A stretch of 64,000 nucleotides of DNA from Scalesia atractyloides (taxonomy: Eukaryota; Streptophyta; Magnoliopsida; Asterales; Asteraceae), in assembly GCA_947069175.1 (NCBI GenBank), contig CAMTDV010000013.1, positions 58,720,610-58,784,609 of the forward strand, written 5' to 3'. Positions 9,352-20,437 of the stretch are shown in pieces. The notes under the pieces are model-generated. The model ran no database searches. It saw only the letters and a program-made list of their open reading frames with translations, and was not told the origin of the DNA. Every line of letters starts with the position of its first letter. Position 1 is the stretch's first letter. The translations under genes and the position numbers were made by a program.

Positions 9352-9735
9352 GTTGATTCTGGTGCTATGACTCATGTCACTAACCCTACTCAGGGATTCC
9401 TTACAATCCGGAGGCTGGGAAGAAACCAAAGAACACTTAAAGTGGGGGATGATAGAGAACTAGAAGTGAGGGCCATTGGAACTTTACAATTATTTATGAA
9501 AACTGGTTTATGCATTAAACTTTATGATACCTTATATGTTCCTAAGGTAACTCGGAACCTTGCATCAGGACCAAAGATAGAAATAGACGGTTTTGATATT
9601 ACTCATGGTCATCGCAAACTCTCTATTCTTTATGATTATGTGGTTTATGGTACCGGCATTCTGGATGGTGGTCTCTATAGATTAGAACTAGATGATGACT
9701 TTTCCAAATCTTTGTTGTCATATAATATTAATTAA
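9352..9735 (+). pseudogene. Copia F protease region
   Basis: VDSGAMTHVTN carries the aspartic-protease active site D-S-G-A, in frame right after the TGA that ends the gag part. LYVPKVTRNLAS follows, the usual copia protease C-terminal landmark (LYVPxxxxNLxS). The region then runs into sequence preceding the integrase zinc domain and ends at a stop at 9733-9735. Confidence 0.82.
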
Positions 9736-9747
9736 TCACTCACAAAG

Positions 9748-10650
9748 ATGAAACAAGATCGAGACTTAGAGACTTCATCCATATTGTGGCATCAACGTTT
9801 AGGCCACATCTCAAGAGAACGATTAAATCGACTCGTAAAGAATGAAGTCTTACCTCCTCTCGATTTTACTGATTTTGGAACATGTGTCAAATGTCTTAAA
9901 GGTAAAATGACATTAACAATAAGAAAGGTGCCACTAGGAGCTCTAATTTATTAGAACTCATTCATACTGACATTAGTGGTCCTTACCAAATCGCCGGCAT
10001 AACAGGACATACTTCATTTATCACTTTTATTGATGATTATTCTCGTTACATGTACTTGTACCTAATTAAGGAAAAATCTGAATCTCTTACAACTTTTAAA
10101 GATTATAAAACTGAAGTTGAAAAACAACTAGATCGTAAAATTAAAGTTGTGAGATCAGATAGAGGCAGTGAATATTATGGAAGACGTACTGATGTGGGTC
10201 AAGCTCCTGGTCCATTTTATGAGTTTTGTAAGGGCCAGGGGATTATAAACCAATACACCATGCAGGTACACCTCAGCAGAATGGTGTCGCTGAACGAAGA
10301 AATTGTACTCTTATGAAATGGTGCGTAGTATGTTAGCCAACACTAATTTACCATTATTCCTCTGGACTGAAGCGTTAAAAGTAGCTGTTCATATACTCAA
10401 TAGAGTTCCTTCTAAGTCTGTCCCTAAAACTCTTTATGAACTTTGGACAGGAAGGAAACCGAGTCTTAAATACATGAAAGTGTGGGGCTACATTGCTGAA
10501 GCGAAACTTTACAATCCTTTCCTAAAGAAACTTGACCCTAAAATAGTTACCTGCTTCTTTTTCGGGTATCCTGATCATTCTAAGGGTTATCGTTTCTATT
10601 GTCCTTCCCGTGTCACCCATATTGTTGAACCAAGCGTGCCGCGTTCCTGG
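9748..10650 (+). pseudogene. Copia F integrase, frameshifted
   Basis: The GAG-pre-integrase/HHCC zinc domain is visible as LWHQRLGHISRERLNRL...CVKCLKGK (9783-9905). The rve core follows with HTDISGPY (first Asp, ~9963) in a shifted frame, RSDRGSEYYG (second Asp, ~10155), and an NGVAERRN-like stretch with the catalytic Glu near 10280 in another frame. The C-terminal part (ANTNLPLFLWTEALKVAVHILNRV region, 10330-10620) includes LWTGRKPSLKYMKVWG. At least three frame changes break the protein. Confidence 0.82.
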
Positions 10651-11187
10651 AGGATTTTAAGGTCAGTGGGAGTAGTACCAACCCTTATGAAGAATTGCAA
10701 GAAGTACAAGACGCGGGGGGGGGGGGGGAGAGATTCGTCGCTTACCATTACTCCGTTTACTCCTCTTGTACCCAATGCAACAACTGAACCTGAAGCTACT
10801 ACACCAACTGCAAACTTACCTCCACATCAAGAACCCATTAAAACCTCATAACGAAGGCACATCAAACGCTCAGAACCAAGACACCGCTGAACTTGATAAT
10901 CAACTCAGGAGGTCATCCAGGCACAGAAGGCCTACTAATTGGGATGATTACGTTACCTACCTGACTGAAATGGATGCCGGAAAGCTCAATGATCCTATCT
11001 CTTATAATGAAGCCATTAACAGTGATCAGTCTTCTGAATGGAATAAAGCAATGAATGATGAGCTTGAATCCATGAAGAAAAATGACATTTGGGATTTGAT
11101 AGAATTACCCAACGGTGTCAAACCCGTAGGATGTAAATGGGTATTCAAAACAAAACTGGATTCGAAATATATTAATCCTTTAACATA
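10651..11187 (+). pseudogene. Copia F integrase-RT linker and RT N-terminus
   Basis: A Thr/Pro-rich linker is followed by LRRSSRHRRPTNWDDYV and the RT start EWNKAMNDELESMKKNDIWD...GCKWVFKTK. RT ends there: the palm motif YVDD and RNase H are absent because the element is cut at about 11187. A G14 run at 10715-10728 lies in the linker and shifts frame. Confidence 0.82.
10715..10728 (+). repeat. G14 homopolymer
   Basis: Fourteen consecutive G in the copia F linker (ACGC followed by the run, then AGAGATTCG). Unusual in this AT-rich context. It may be slippage or a sequencing/assembly error. Confidence 0.9.
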
Positions 11188-11475
11188 ATTAGTTGGTAAT
11201 TGTTGATGGACCATATTACTCTTATTAACTAATTAGGGTTTCCTTCTGGGTGTATATAAGGAGATGATTAGAGAGGTTTAGGGTTAGACACTTACAACAA
11301 CATCACTAAAGCCGCCACCCACCTCTCTCTCAATAACCTAAACCGAATTCATCCCTAGTTCGGTTCTTACCATCATAATCTTACACCCTAAGGAGGAACC
11401 AGATCATACTGACAAATATGTCAAACCCCACTGCGTCTCTAACTGGGTTCTCTGTTGGCCTGTCTGCTGTCACAG
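11188..11475 (+). promoter_or_regulatory. Promoter-like and first-exon-like stretch, origin unknown
   Basis: A TATA-like GTATATAAGG (11251-11260) is followed by a C-rich leader and an ATG at 11418 opening MSNPTASLTGFSVGLSAVTG, which ends at CACAG|GTATTT (11471-11481), a splice-donor-like site. This could be a captured gene's first exon, or the start of an unrecognised LTR element (TGTTGATGGACC at about 11204). No downstream exon is recognised. Confidence 0.3.
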
Positions 11476-12388
11476 GTATTTCTTTATGTTTTCCATTATG
11501 TTTAAATAGAACTGATCAACTTTAAATTTTATAACAGAACCAACCTCAGTCCACATTTTACTAACATTTTCTAGCTCCATATTGAAGTGTCGATCAAACG
11601 CCCTAACACGACTTAAAAGCATCTTATTGTTCCAGCAGTGAATAAGAACCTGGATGAGCAACAAAATGACAGCAAAAATGTTATATATAATCATAAAAAC
11701 AATGTCAATAGCAGCAGCAACCTCTTCAAACCCGTTTTACGTACAAAACACTAATACCAACTGTACAAATTGATTATAATTGTTTATTCAGTACTCAAAT
11801 AATTAAACATCCTTTGTAGTTAAAGACAACAAAGGAGCACGCGCCTAGGCGAGTTCAGGGCTTAGCCAAACCGAACCGTCTTGAGTGCAACAAGGCCCAC
11901 GAAACCGAACATAAAACATGCCTGAGTGCGCCTTTTACGCGCCTTGCGCATAGGCGATAAAGTCACCCTTTGCGTGTTGAGTGCACTTTGAACCTTAACT
12001 ACCAAGAACGCGTATACCAACTACAACAACCTTTAAACCGACCATTAATTATATGGAAGCATATGCTACCTGTGTATTATTTTAGACACTCATCATCAAT
12101 ACAGAGAAGGACCAGTGTTGAACTCCTCATTCTTGGTCTAAGACTATTATTACCATACAAGTGAACCATTCACAATCAGATGCACGATTAAAAAATAGAT
12201 TTTAACTAAAATCTAGCTATTAAAATTAAAATTATATACATATCTTTCAATAATGATTTACGAATAGAGTAGAGTAATCATTTCCATTAAAAAGCATATC
12301 TTTCAATTCTCTTATCTAATACAACTTACAACACTATTAGGCTTAGGTGTGTTGCAAGTTATGCTTTGGGAGTTTAAAAAAAATTAAG
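11476..12388. other. AT-rich non-coding stretch
   Basis: No convincing coding region. One GC-richer patch, 11836-11970, has the 10-bp palindrome CGCCTAGGCG (11842-11851) and further GCGCCTT/CATAGGCG pieces, resembling the sub-terminal sequence of some miniature elements. I cannot define ends or a target duplication. Confidence 0.35.
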
Positions 12389-12600
12389 TTTTTTACTTTT
12401 AACCCAAAACTATTTAATTATTTATTTTTAACCCAAAATTATTTGATTTTTTTTACTTTTACCTCCAAAACTTTTCATCTTTGCTTTTAACCCAAAAATA
12501 TTTGACTTTTTTTAACGCAAAACTATTTGATATTTTTTACTTTTAACCACAAAACTTTTCATCTTTTGCAATTTAACCTCACAACTTATTTACTTTCAAC
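12389..12600 (+). repeat. Degenerate minisatellite (TTTTACTTTTAACCCAAAAC units)
   Basis: About five to six imperfect copies of TTTTACTTTTAACCCAAAA(C/T)TATTTGAT, with some units reading ACCTCCAAAACTTTTCATC. Alternating AT-rich units suggest replication slippage. No coding potential. Confidence 0.7.
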
Positions 12601-13323
12601 TTTGGTCCTTATACTTTTAATTTTTTTCAAAATTTTCGCTTTACGTTTCGTTATAAATTTTGCGAGTTAACACAATACAACGTGCGTGTGTGGTTAACGT
12701 TTTTATGTCGTCTACTTTTTCCTGTTTGACAGATTCATCGTGACGCGTGGGTCCTAGATCCTTAGTTATTATTTATATGTTTTACGTTTCAGTTTAATTT
12801 CTTCGCATTAACATGCCTCAACTTTAGTGTTGGTGCTCACTTGCAGTAGTGTAGAATTGGTGTTCGCCCCTGCCGTAATGCGGGGATGCTTAGTTATATT
12901 CAAAAACACATTATAATGGTCCAACGACATTGTGATTGGTAAAACATAACCACTAGTACACAATATTAACAAAAATCAGACTTTATTAAACATAGCAAAC
13001 ATCAACAAAATTCATAGACAACTAAAAATCAACATATGAGAAACATAAGCAATGACATAAAGTAAAAAAAAAGACAATTAGCCCTAAATATTTGTGTATT
13101 CGATGTATTGAAATCAATATAATCGAAAGAAAATCAAAGAATTAAACAAAATATATAAACCTTAGATTAGTACCTTGGTGATTAAACCATTAGATTAGCA
13201 GGAGAGATAAATGCTCGAAATGTTAAAACCCTAGATACGAAACGGATCAAAATCGGGAAAAATTAAACAAAATCAACAATATGAGTTGAATAACAAACGG
13301 ATTTTAGATCGTACCTGATGTTT
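12601..13323. other. AT-rich non-coding stretch
   Basis: I see no gene, LTR end or clear repeat here beyond general AT-richness. Confidence 0.4.
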
Positions 13324-14780
13324 AAGTGATACGAATGAAGAATCCAAGTAATGGTGAGAATAAACAGACTGGATTTAATATCGAACGATTGAAAATCAAA
13401 ATAGAAAAGAAATTAAATCAACATCAAGAATCAAAAATGATGAATAAAGATTGAAAATTAAGATCTGCAAAGAAAACCTAAGATTACCTTGTTATTACCC
13501 AATTGAGAATGAGATGCGAAGCGTGGTGAAGAAGGTGACACCCTAGTGCGAGAAGAAAACTAATGTGTCTCTGGTTTATAACAAATATATAGTCACGCGT
13601 GATTATGAGCCATTTTCATTAAACGGGTCTGCTAGAACCGAGATATGTGGTATTTTAGTTTGAGCGGGAAAACACCAAAAACAGGGATCTAGCAAAGTGT
13701 CATGTGTCTCATAGATCATTGTTAATGCTCTTTGGGTGATAAGTGTAGACTCTTACTTAGTTCGGAGATCTTTTATGAATTGTTGTAATACTTTAAGCTT
13801 ATCCGAACTTGATTATGTTATTCTGAGTTTAGAGGTGTCCGGATTAGGGATCAACATAATCCGGGTTTTCATAAATTATAGTTTCCGAGTTTATGTTTAC
13901 ATTGTATAGTCATAGCATTTGTTTGCTAGTCCAAAATTATTGTTTGTTAGGCCTTGGGCCATGTAATGTCTATCCGGACAAGTGTGTCCGGATATATCTT
14001 GTATATAACCTTTTAGTGGGAAGTGATACGAATGAAGAATCCAAGTAATGGTGAGAATAAACAGACTGGATTATAATATCGAACGATTGACAAATCAAAA
14101 TAGAAAAGAAATTAAATCAACACAAGAATCAAAAATGATGAATAAAGATTTAAAATTAAGATTGGGTCTGCAAAGAAAACCTAAGATTACCTTGTTATTA
14201 GCCGATTGAGAATGAGTTGCGAAGCATGGTGAAGAAGGTGACACCTTCGTGCGAGAAGAAAACTAATGTGTCTTTGGTTTATAACAAATATATAGTCACG
14301 CGTGATTATGAGCCATTTTCATTAAACGGGTCTGCTAGAATGGAGATATGTGGTATTTTAGTTTGAGCGAGAAAACAACAAAAATAGGGATATAGCAAAG
14401 TGTCATGTGTCTCATAAAGGCATTGTTAATGCACTTTGGGTGATAGGTTCAGACTCTTACTTAGTTCGAGATCTTTTATGAATTGTTGTAATACTTTAAG
14501 CTTGTCCGAACTTGATTATGTTATTATGAGTTTAGAGGTGTCTGGATTAGGGATCAACATAAGCCGAGTTTTCATAAATTAGAGTTTCCGAGTTTATGTT
14601 TACATTGTATAGTCCAGACTTAGGTATGTAGTTCCTAGTCCGAATTTATGAAAAGTGGATTATGTCCGGACTTAGCATTTGTTAGCTAGTCCAAATTTAT
14701 TGTTTGTTGGGCCTTGGGCCATGTAATGTCTATCCGGACAAGTGTGTCCGGATATATCTTGTATATAACCTTTTAGTGGG
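13324..14780 (+). repeat. Tandem duplication (697 and 760 bp) upstream of copia G
   Basis: Copy 1 is 13324-14020 and copy 2 is 14021-14780. Both start AAGTGATACGAATGAAGAAT and end GTATATAACCTTTTAGTGGG. Copy 2 has a ~65-bp extra block (14627-14692) that includes TATGTCCGGACTTAG. The first ~400 bp of each copy looks like flank; the last ~300 bp looks like LTR U3 with a TATATAA box (14003 and 14763). A flank-plus-partial-LTR block appears to have been duplicated. Confidence 0.88.
13971..13994 (+). repeat. Perfect 10-bp stem-loop in LTR-like U3 (also at 14730-14753)
   Basis: TATCCGGACA-AGTG-TGTCCGGATA is a perfect inverted repeat about 20 bp before the TATATAA box in both copies of the duplication. 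The TCCGGA core recurs through the copia G leader. Confidence 0.8.
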
Positions 14781-15038
14781 AATGACAAGATAGCAATTCT
14801 TTTGTGGAAAGTTTATGCAGCAAGAAAACCCTAATCATTCGTGTGTGTTTTGTCTGGCGGCTACTATGTGTGAGTGACGTCATTCATCTTCTCCAACTAA
14901 GAATACTCTGTGTATTCTTAGATTTCTCTCATTCCTCTTGTTCTTGATACATTATCCTACAGTGGTGATTACTAGGTGGATTCCGCACACCTAGTGATTG
15001 TGAATCTGAGTGAGATCCTAGGATTAGGTGACCATACA
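14430..15038 (+). repeat. Copia G 5' LTR, 3' portion (start not resolved)
   Basis: The right end is fixed at CCATACA (15038), two bases before a primer binding site. A TATATAA box lies at 14763. I could not fix the left boundary; TGATAGGTTCAGACTC at about 14440 is one candidate. No 3' LTR partner is visible, because copia G is cut off at about 21238. Confidence 0.6.
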
Positions 15039-15040
15039 AT

Positions 15041-15052
15041 TGGTATCAGAGC
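15041..15052 (+). other. Copia G primer binding site (initiator tRNA-Met)
   Basis: TGGTATCAGAGC directly follows ACCATACAAT. This marks the start of the internal region. Confidence 0.9.
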
Positions 15053-15788
15053 AGTGTGCTCATACTACTGTAGGTGTTCTTGGTTTGAAGGTTTGAGTTG
15101 GAAAAATCATCCTTTGATTGGGTTTTGGTGCTTACTTACTTAGTTTTTGTGAGTTGTTTATGATTTCGTGTTGATTTCTAGTGAGTTGATGATGGATTTT
15201 GATTAGGTTAGAGCCTTTCAGGTTAGATGATCATCTGTGGTTTTACAGGGGTTTTTAAAGATCTTCCTGGGTTGTTGAAGGTTGGTAAAAGATTCCTTGT
15301 TTGATCTTTTGAAAGTTTTTCGGTGTTTATTTTACTATTTCTATTTCCGGATTATTGGTGACCTAGTGTGCAGTCACACTGGTGAGATATCCGGAAGCTG
15401 GTTCCTTCATATCTTGGATAATCTCTCTGGATTACTAGTCAGTAGTAATTCCGGATTTGATATTTGTCCGGATTTGAAGCTATCCGAGTTTGACAATATG
15501 TTGATTAAGTCCGTGTTTAAAGTCTGATCTTCAAGTCCGAGTTTGTAGAGCCTTTGGATGAGTCCGAGTTTAATAAAATTGTCTAGTTCCGAATTTAATT
15601 TTCTCAATATGTCTAAGTTTCAGATCCGGGTTTACCCTCTGATAATTCCCCAGACATTTTACTCCGTGTTTTCTAGTTAACTTTTGTTTCCTGGACTTTC
15701 TAGACTTAGAAATTTTTCAAGCAAAACTTTCTGTCTAAACCTACTATAACCCATTGTGAACATTCTGTTTCTTTCTAATCTCTTCTAA
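15053..15788 (+). other. Copia G leader with TCCGGA/TCCGAGTTT motif array
   Basis: Non-coding leader of about 735 bp. From roughly 15340 to 15640 it is dense in TTCCGGATTT, GTCCGGATTT, ATCCGAGTTT and GTCCGAGTTT words (about ten), echoing the TCCGGA palindromes in the LTR. The small open frames here are not conserved protein. Confidence 0.65.
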
Positions 15789-17130
15789 ATGGCAAACAAT
15801 TTGGCCGCAATGGTTCAAAACCTCAAACACAACACTGAATTGAGGAGTAATGACAAATCTCCTCTATTGATAAACGAACTAGATTTTCCAGAATGGAAGG
15901 AACGTTTTGAAAGATAAGTGAGAGCTAAGGATACCAAGATTTGGCTATGTACTGCAAAAGGATGTAGAGCTACACCGATTAAAACTTTAATGATTGATAC
16001 TTACCTGGCACTAACAGATGAGCTGAAAAAATTCTATGAATGTGAAGAAAAGCCATGCCATGATAACTAGGCCCTTACGCAATCCATACTCCATACTTTC
16101 CGCAAAAGAAATAATTCAAAGGAGTTATGGGATAGCATGATTGAACGCTATCAAGGAAATGCAATGTATAAGAAGAGACATTTAGAACGTCTGAAAACTC
16201 AATTTGTTATGTTTAAAGCCTTAAAGAATGTGTCTTTTGATAACACCGTGAATAGGTATTATCACCTGATAAGCGAGCTTGATCGAAGTGAAGCAGATCT
16301 TTACACAGAGTTTGAGAAAGTTGAGAAGTTCTTGAACCGTCTTCCTAGTGAATGGAATATGTACACTGCCTTAATTAGAGTAGTATTCTCTATGATGAGC
16401 TTTCATTGGAAAATATTGTTCAGAAGCTGAAGGGTTATGTTTGGAACATGGAAGATCAAGCCTCAGACTTTGAAAAGATTCAAGATCCTCAACTATATAA
16501 GGCTTCAAAAACAATTGAAAAAGGGAGCAATGGCGGAGCCAGTGTTGCTGTATATTCACGAAATGAAGATCCAGCAAGTCATGATGCTTTAATAAGCAAT
16601 AATGAAAATGGTTCAAGGGTAATGTTAATTCAAATCAGAGAATGTATTCATCTGGTGGAAGTCAGATATCTCAAGCAGATAGCGTTAACATTCTAAAATT
16701 GGATCCTAATTGCTTTAAATTAATAGAAGAAAACATGAGTATTTTGGCATCCTTCATGACGGCGTACGAAAAGTTTTGTCTTAGGAAGCTTGTTGAGAAA
16801 TCTAGTCTCGATGAAGATTTTGACCTGAAGATCAACATGAAATGGGAAAACTTGATCTTCAACTCAATATGGCATTATTGGTTAGAAGAGCTAAGGAATT
16901 CCTTATGAAAACGGGTAAGAAATTCATTGGTCGTTAAACTAAGACTCGAATGGGGATATATATGAAAAAAGTAAAGTGCTACAACTATAATATCTATGGG
17001 CATTATGCACGGGATTGTCGCAAGCCCAAGATGGAAAGATCCAACAGAGAAAACAATTACCAAAGTGGAAACAACTCTAGAGCCCATACAAATCCTTCAA
17101 ATGCTTCAATGACAAATTCTTGATCAAATG
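15789..17130 (+). pseudogene. Copia G gag N-terminal part with first zinc knuckle
   Basis: The frame opens at ATG 15789 (MANNLAAMVQNLKHNTELRS) and reads a UBN2-type copia gag: LDFPEWKERFER, then ELWDSMIERYQGN, LERLKTQFVMFKALKNVSFD, RYYHLISELDRSEADLY and FLNRLPSEWNMYT. Stops at about 15915 and 16068 and frame changes near 16380 and 16680 break it. A first zinc knuckle near 16978-17020 reads CYNYNIYGHYARDC: the second Cys is Tyr, so zinc binding is lost. Confidence 0.82.
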
Positions 17131-18330
17131 CTTCAGATAATCTTACTCCTTCTGCAAACAATGCCTTGGTAGCTCAGCCTCTACAAGAAGTTACCAAACC
17201 GTATGATTGGAGATGTGCCTTGGAAAACATCTCATGGGCCATTGTTTCACAAGCCTTTATGGCCTAAATTATCAAAGAAGAGGTGTGTGAAGAGATTTTC
17301 GAAGAAGCTAGTATGGAAGAACTTGCTATCTTGGCTGAGGTTATGGGTGAAGAATTGGAAGTTGGTAAAGTTGTTGAAAATGAAGAAAAGTTGAATGAAG
17401 AAGAAACAAAAAGCTTAGAAAATGAAGGAAAGATTGAAAGTTTCGAGTTCAAGATCTCAACAGATGAAATGCAGGAATTTGCTGATGCTGAAGCTCAAAA
17501 GTTGGGAGAAAGTTCCACGGAAAAGGAGGATTGTGCATTCATGGCTGGAATTGAGGTAAGATCGATAGGTAGATACGCACTACATAACACAAATCTGATT
17601 GCTGATCTTGAAAAATCCAGAGAACATTGTAGTTTTATCTTGTTCGGACAAGGAACACCGAATCAAGATAAAAGCATTGAAGAATGATATTTCTGAATTT
17701 GAAAGACGTGTGGCTCAATCAACTCTTAAAAATCAAGAACTAAAATCCGAACTTGAATTAAATCAAAATTGTGGTTTAGAAAAGAACAAAATCATTTTGG
17801 AAAAAGATAATCTGATTTTAGATTTGTAAAGAAAAATCGAAAAGTTTGGTAATTCAGGTGAAGTGATGAATTTTTACATTAATGGGAAACGTCTAAAAGA
17901 AACAGAGGAAAAAAGTTTGGCATTAGGTATAGTAGAGTACCTCCACCGACTAATCATAAGTATACATTGATGGCAAGCCCCGAGTTGGCTAATTTTGTGC
18001 CAACCGCTCCTCTAACTGTAAATCCACGTCAGATTCTGAGTTCGAAGCTGCATCGGACTCAAAACAGTCGAAGATAAGTGAAGCAACTAAGAAAAGTGAT
18101 TTAAACTTAGAAACAATGAGAATTTGATAATTAAAAGAATTGTGGAGATATTTAATCAAGTCAAAAATGCTAATGAGAAACCTAAATCTGGTGGGAAACC
18201 TAGAAGGAATTTGAAAATGTTCCTAAACCTGAATATGTAAAAGGGGAAGATATTAATTAAAAGGTTGAGAAAATTGAAAAGGGTTCAAACACTCAGTTTG
18301 TCACTCAAATTTTGAAAAATCCCACTAAAG
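17131..18330 (+). pseudogene. Copia G Glu/Lys-rich coiled-coil spacer between two zinc knuckles
   Basis: A charged region (EEIFEEASMEELAILAEVMG, ENEEKLNEEETKSLE and a long E/K/N-rich stretch) looks like coiled coil. Sister copias H and D have a comparable spacer, so it belongs to the element rather than being an insertion. Several stops and frame changes. No catalytic motif is seen. Confidence 0.6.
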
Positions 18331-18640
18331 CTTTATCGTTTTCGACCGGTCAAGAGGAACGTCCAAAAATTGTTGCAAAAGTTCATAAATGCTTTAAGTT
18401 TCGTGAGAAAGGACATTTGCCTGCAGACTGTCCAAATGGCAATGGTAAATTCCTCGTTAATCCTGATCATAGAAAGCCTTTAGTCGATGAACCTCAAAAT
18501 GAAAACATCTAATGTTGAAAAGAAAAACAATAAAAATCAAAAGGTTGAAAAAGCTAAAGTAGCTAAACAAGAATCAAACCCAACCTCAAAACCAAGAGGA
18601 AAACCTATCGCTAGTCAGGATTAAAGGGAGGAACCATTTG
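18331..18640 (+). pseudogene. Copia G second zinc knuckle region
   Basis: HKCFKFREKGHLPADCPNG (18385-18440) is a second CCHC motif with its second Cys replaced by Phe. A Lys/Asn-rich tail follows. Both knuckles of this copy have lost the same position. Confidence 0.75.
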
Positions 18641-19189
18641 ATATTTGTCCTAGTCATGGATCGGAAAGTTCATCACAAAAACATGATGCTCGTGAGAAAA
18701 CTACTCACCGACGACAAAATCGTGTTACATTTCCAATCACAATCACAAGAGAATGTTCAACATTTTGGAGGATCTAATAACGATTACATTAGACCTCATG
18801 CTTAGAACTGGTTTGTACATGACTAAATTGCATCACCCCCATTTCATAATCAAAGACCGCATTCGGATAACCAAACAAGATCATTTTCAAGACATAATGA
18901 TGCTCCTAGTTTTGGTAGAATTTTTGAGGCTCTAAAAAGTCAAATTACGGATACCAAAACCATGGAAGCCAAAACTTTGGGAATCTGGGTATAACAATAG
19001 ATCATCAGCCATATATAATCCTCGATTTGTTGGGAACCACTCCAACAACTTCCAAAATCGAAATGTGGGACAAAGTGGTAGTGACATTTATCTCAAATAG
19101 TTTTCTTATGTAGACGAAATGACTCAAGACCATCATAGCTTGGGTCCCACATTCTAACTGATTTCCTTTTTGGTGAGTGTAGGAACAGC
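18641..19189 (+). pseudogene. Copia G linker before protease
   Basis: Low-complexity Asn/Gln/His/Phe-rich remnant with many stops. It lies where H and D have the linker leading to protease. Nothing specific is recognised. Confidence 0.45.
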
Positions 19190-19600
19190 TGAAGAGGGTT
19201 ATCTATATTTGGTATATTGAGAATGGTTGTTCCAGACACATGATAGGGAATAAGGAGTTGTTGAAGAATTTAAAACAAATACGTGGTGGCTATGTTAATT
19301 TTGCTTTTGAGAAAGGTGGTTATATCACTGGTGAAAGATCGGTGACAAATGGAAAGATAACACTGCGCAAAGTGAACTATGTTGAAGAACTGAGCATAAC
19401 TTGATGTCGGTATCTCAAATCTGTGAAACAAGTACATGATGTTGTTCACTGATAAAGTTTGCTTCGTATTGCGTCATGGATTTGTCGTTCCCCAAGATTG
19501 GATTGTTATGAGGGACTCCATGGGTGAATAACACATATGTTATGGATATGCGCCCGTTGGTCAACTCATCGCTTTAGTGACTTGTTTACTCTCGAAAGTG
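19190..19600 (+). pseudogene. Copia G protease, active site lost
   Basis: IENGCSRHMIGNKELLKN aligns with the copia protease signature DSGCSRHMTG, but Asp-Ser is now Glu-Asn, so the enzyme would be dead. GGYVNFAFEKGGYITGERSV and KVNYVEEL follow, matching the H copy (RYVRFVGTQGGRIVGEG...VNYIAEL). Confidence 0.82.
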
Positions 19601-20437
19601 ACTGAAGATCAATCTTACCTTTGGCATCAAAGAATGGGCCATGTGTACCTGTGAAAAATGAACCACTTAGTGAAAAACAACTTAGTGTTGGGGGTTCTTT
19701 TACGTAGTTTTAACATCTACAACAAATGTGAATCGTGTGAAAAAGGAAAAATCAAACGAAAGCCTCACAAACCGAAAACTGTTAATGCGATCCAAAAATC
19801 ACTTAAATTGCTTCACATGGATCTTTTTGGCCCAATTCATGTTGCTAGCATGGTGAAATGTCTTGTTGCCTTGTTGTCATTGACGATTTATCACGATATT
19901 CTTGGGTATTTTCTTAAAAATTAAGGATCAAACTCATGGAATTTTAAGAGACCTATTTAAACAACTTGAGAAAAAACATTCACTTCCTATTAAGAAAATC
20001 CAAAGTGACAATGACACTGAATTTAAAAATCAACATATGGACTAGTTATGTCAGGAAATGGGAATAGTTCATCAGTTCAACGCCCCTTATATTCCTCAAC
20101 AGAATGGAGTTGTTGAACGGAAGAACCGTACCGTGATTGAGGCGGCCAGAACTATGCTTTCTAAATCTAAATTACCAATTATCTGTTGGGCCGAGGCGTT
20201 AACACTACATGCTATGTGCTTAACCACGTGCTTACGGTCAAAAGAGAAGATAAAAATTGCTATGAATTTCTTGAAAACAAGAAACCTAATTTATCAGGGT
20301 TTCAACCCTTTGAGATCAAGTGTGTTATCAAACCACTAAGGATACTCCTAAACGGGCGAACTTGGAGAGATAGGTTTCTTTCTGGGTTACGCTAATGGAG
20401 CTCCAAACAGCGCGTTTATAACATTAAAAAACGAAGT
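19601..20437 (+). pseudogene. Copia G integrase
   Basis: The zinc domain is YLWHQRMGHVYL...CESCEKGKIKRKPHKPK (about 19617-19780). The core has LHMDLFGPIHV (first Asp, ~19819), QSDNDTEFKN (second Asp, ~20008) and PQQNGVVERKNRTVIEAART (catalytic Glu near 20116). The DDE triad is present but split over frames with stops. The C-terminal part (ARTMLSKSKLPIICWAEALT...) drifts out of frame after about 20200. Confidence 0.82.

Larger units (their letters stand above)
9043..11187 (+). mobile_element. Copia F: Ty1/copia remnant (gag C-terminus to start of RT)
   Basis: Domain order gag zinc knuckle, protease, integrase, RT identifies Ty1/copia. Element A interrupts it on the left inside gag, and the rest of gag and the 5' LTR are beyond the window. 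On the right it stops abruptly in the first RT motifs at about 11187; no 3' LTR is seen. Stops and frameshifts make it non-functional. Confidence 0.85.

Noticed and set aside
11836..11970. Complete MITE
   Set aside because: A GC-rich palindromic patch is present, but I could not find terminal inverted repeats with a target duplication.
15282..15607. Overlapping small ORFs on both strands in the copia G leader
   Set aside because: They arise from the TCCGGA/TCCGAGTTT repeats; no homology and positioned before the gag start.
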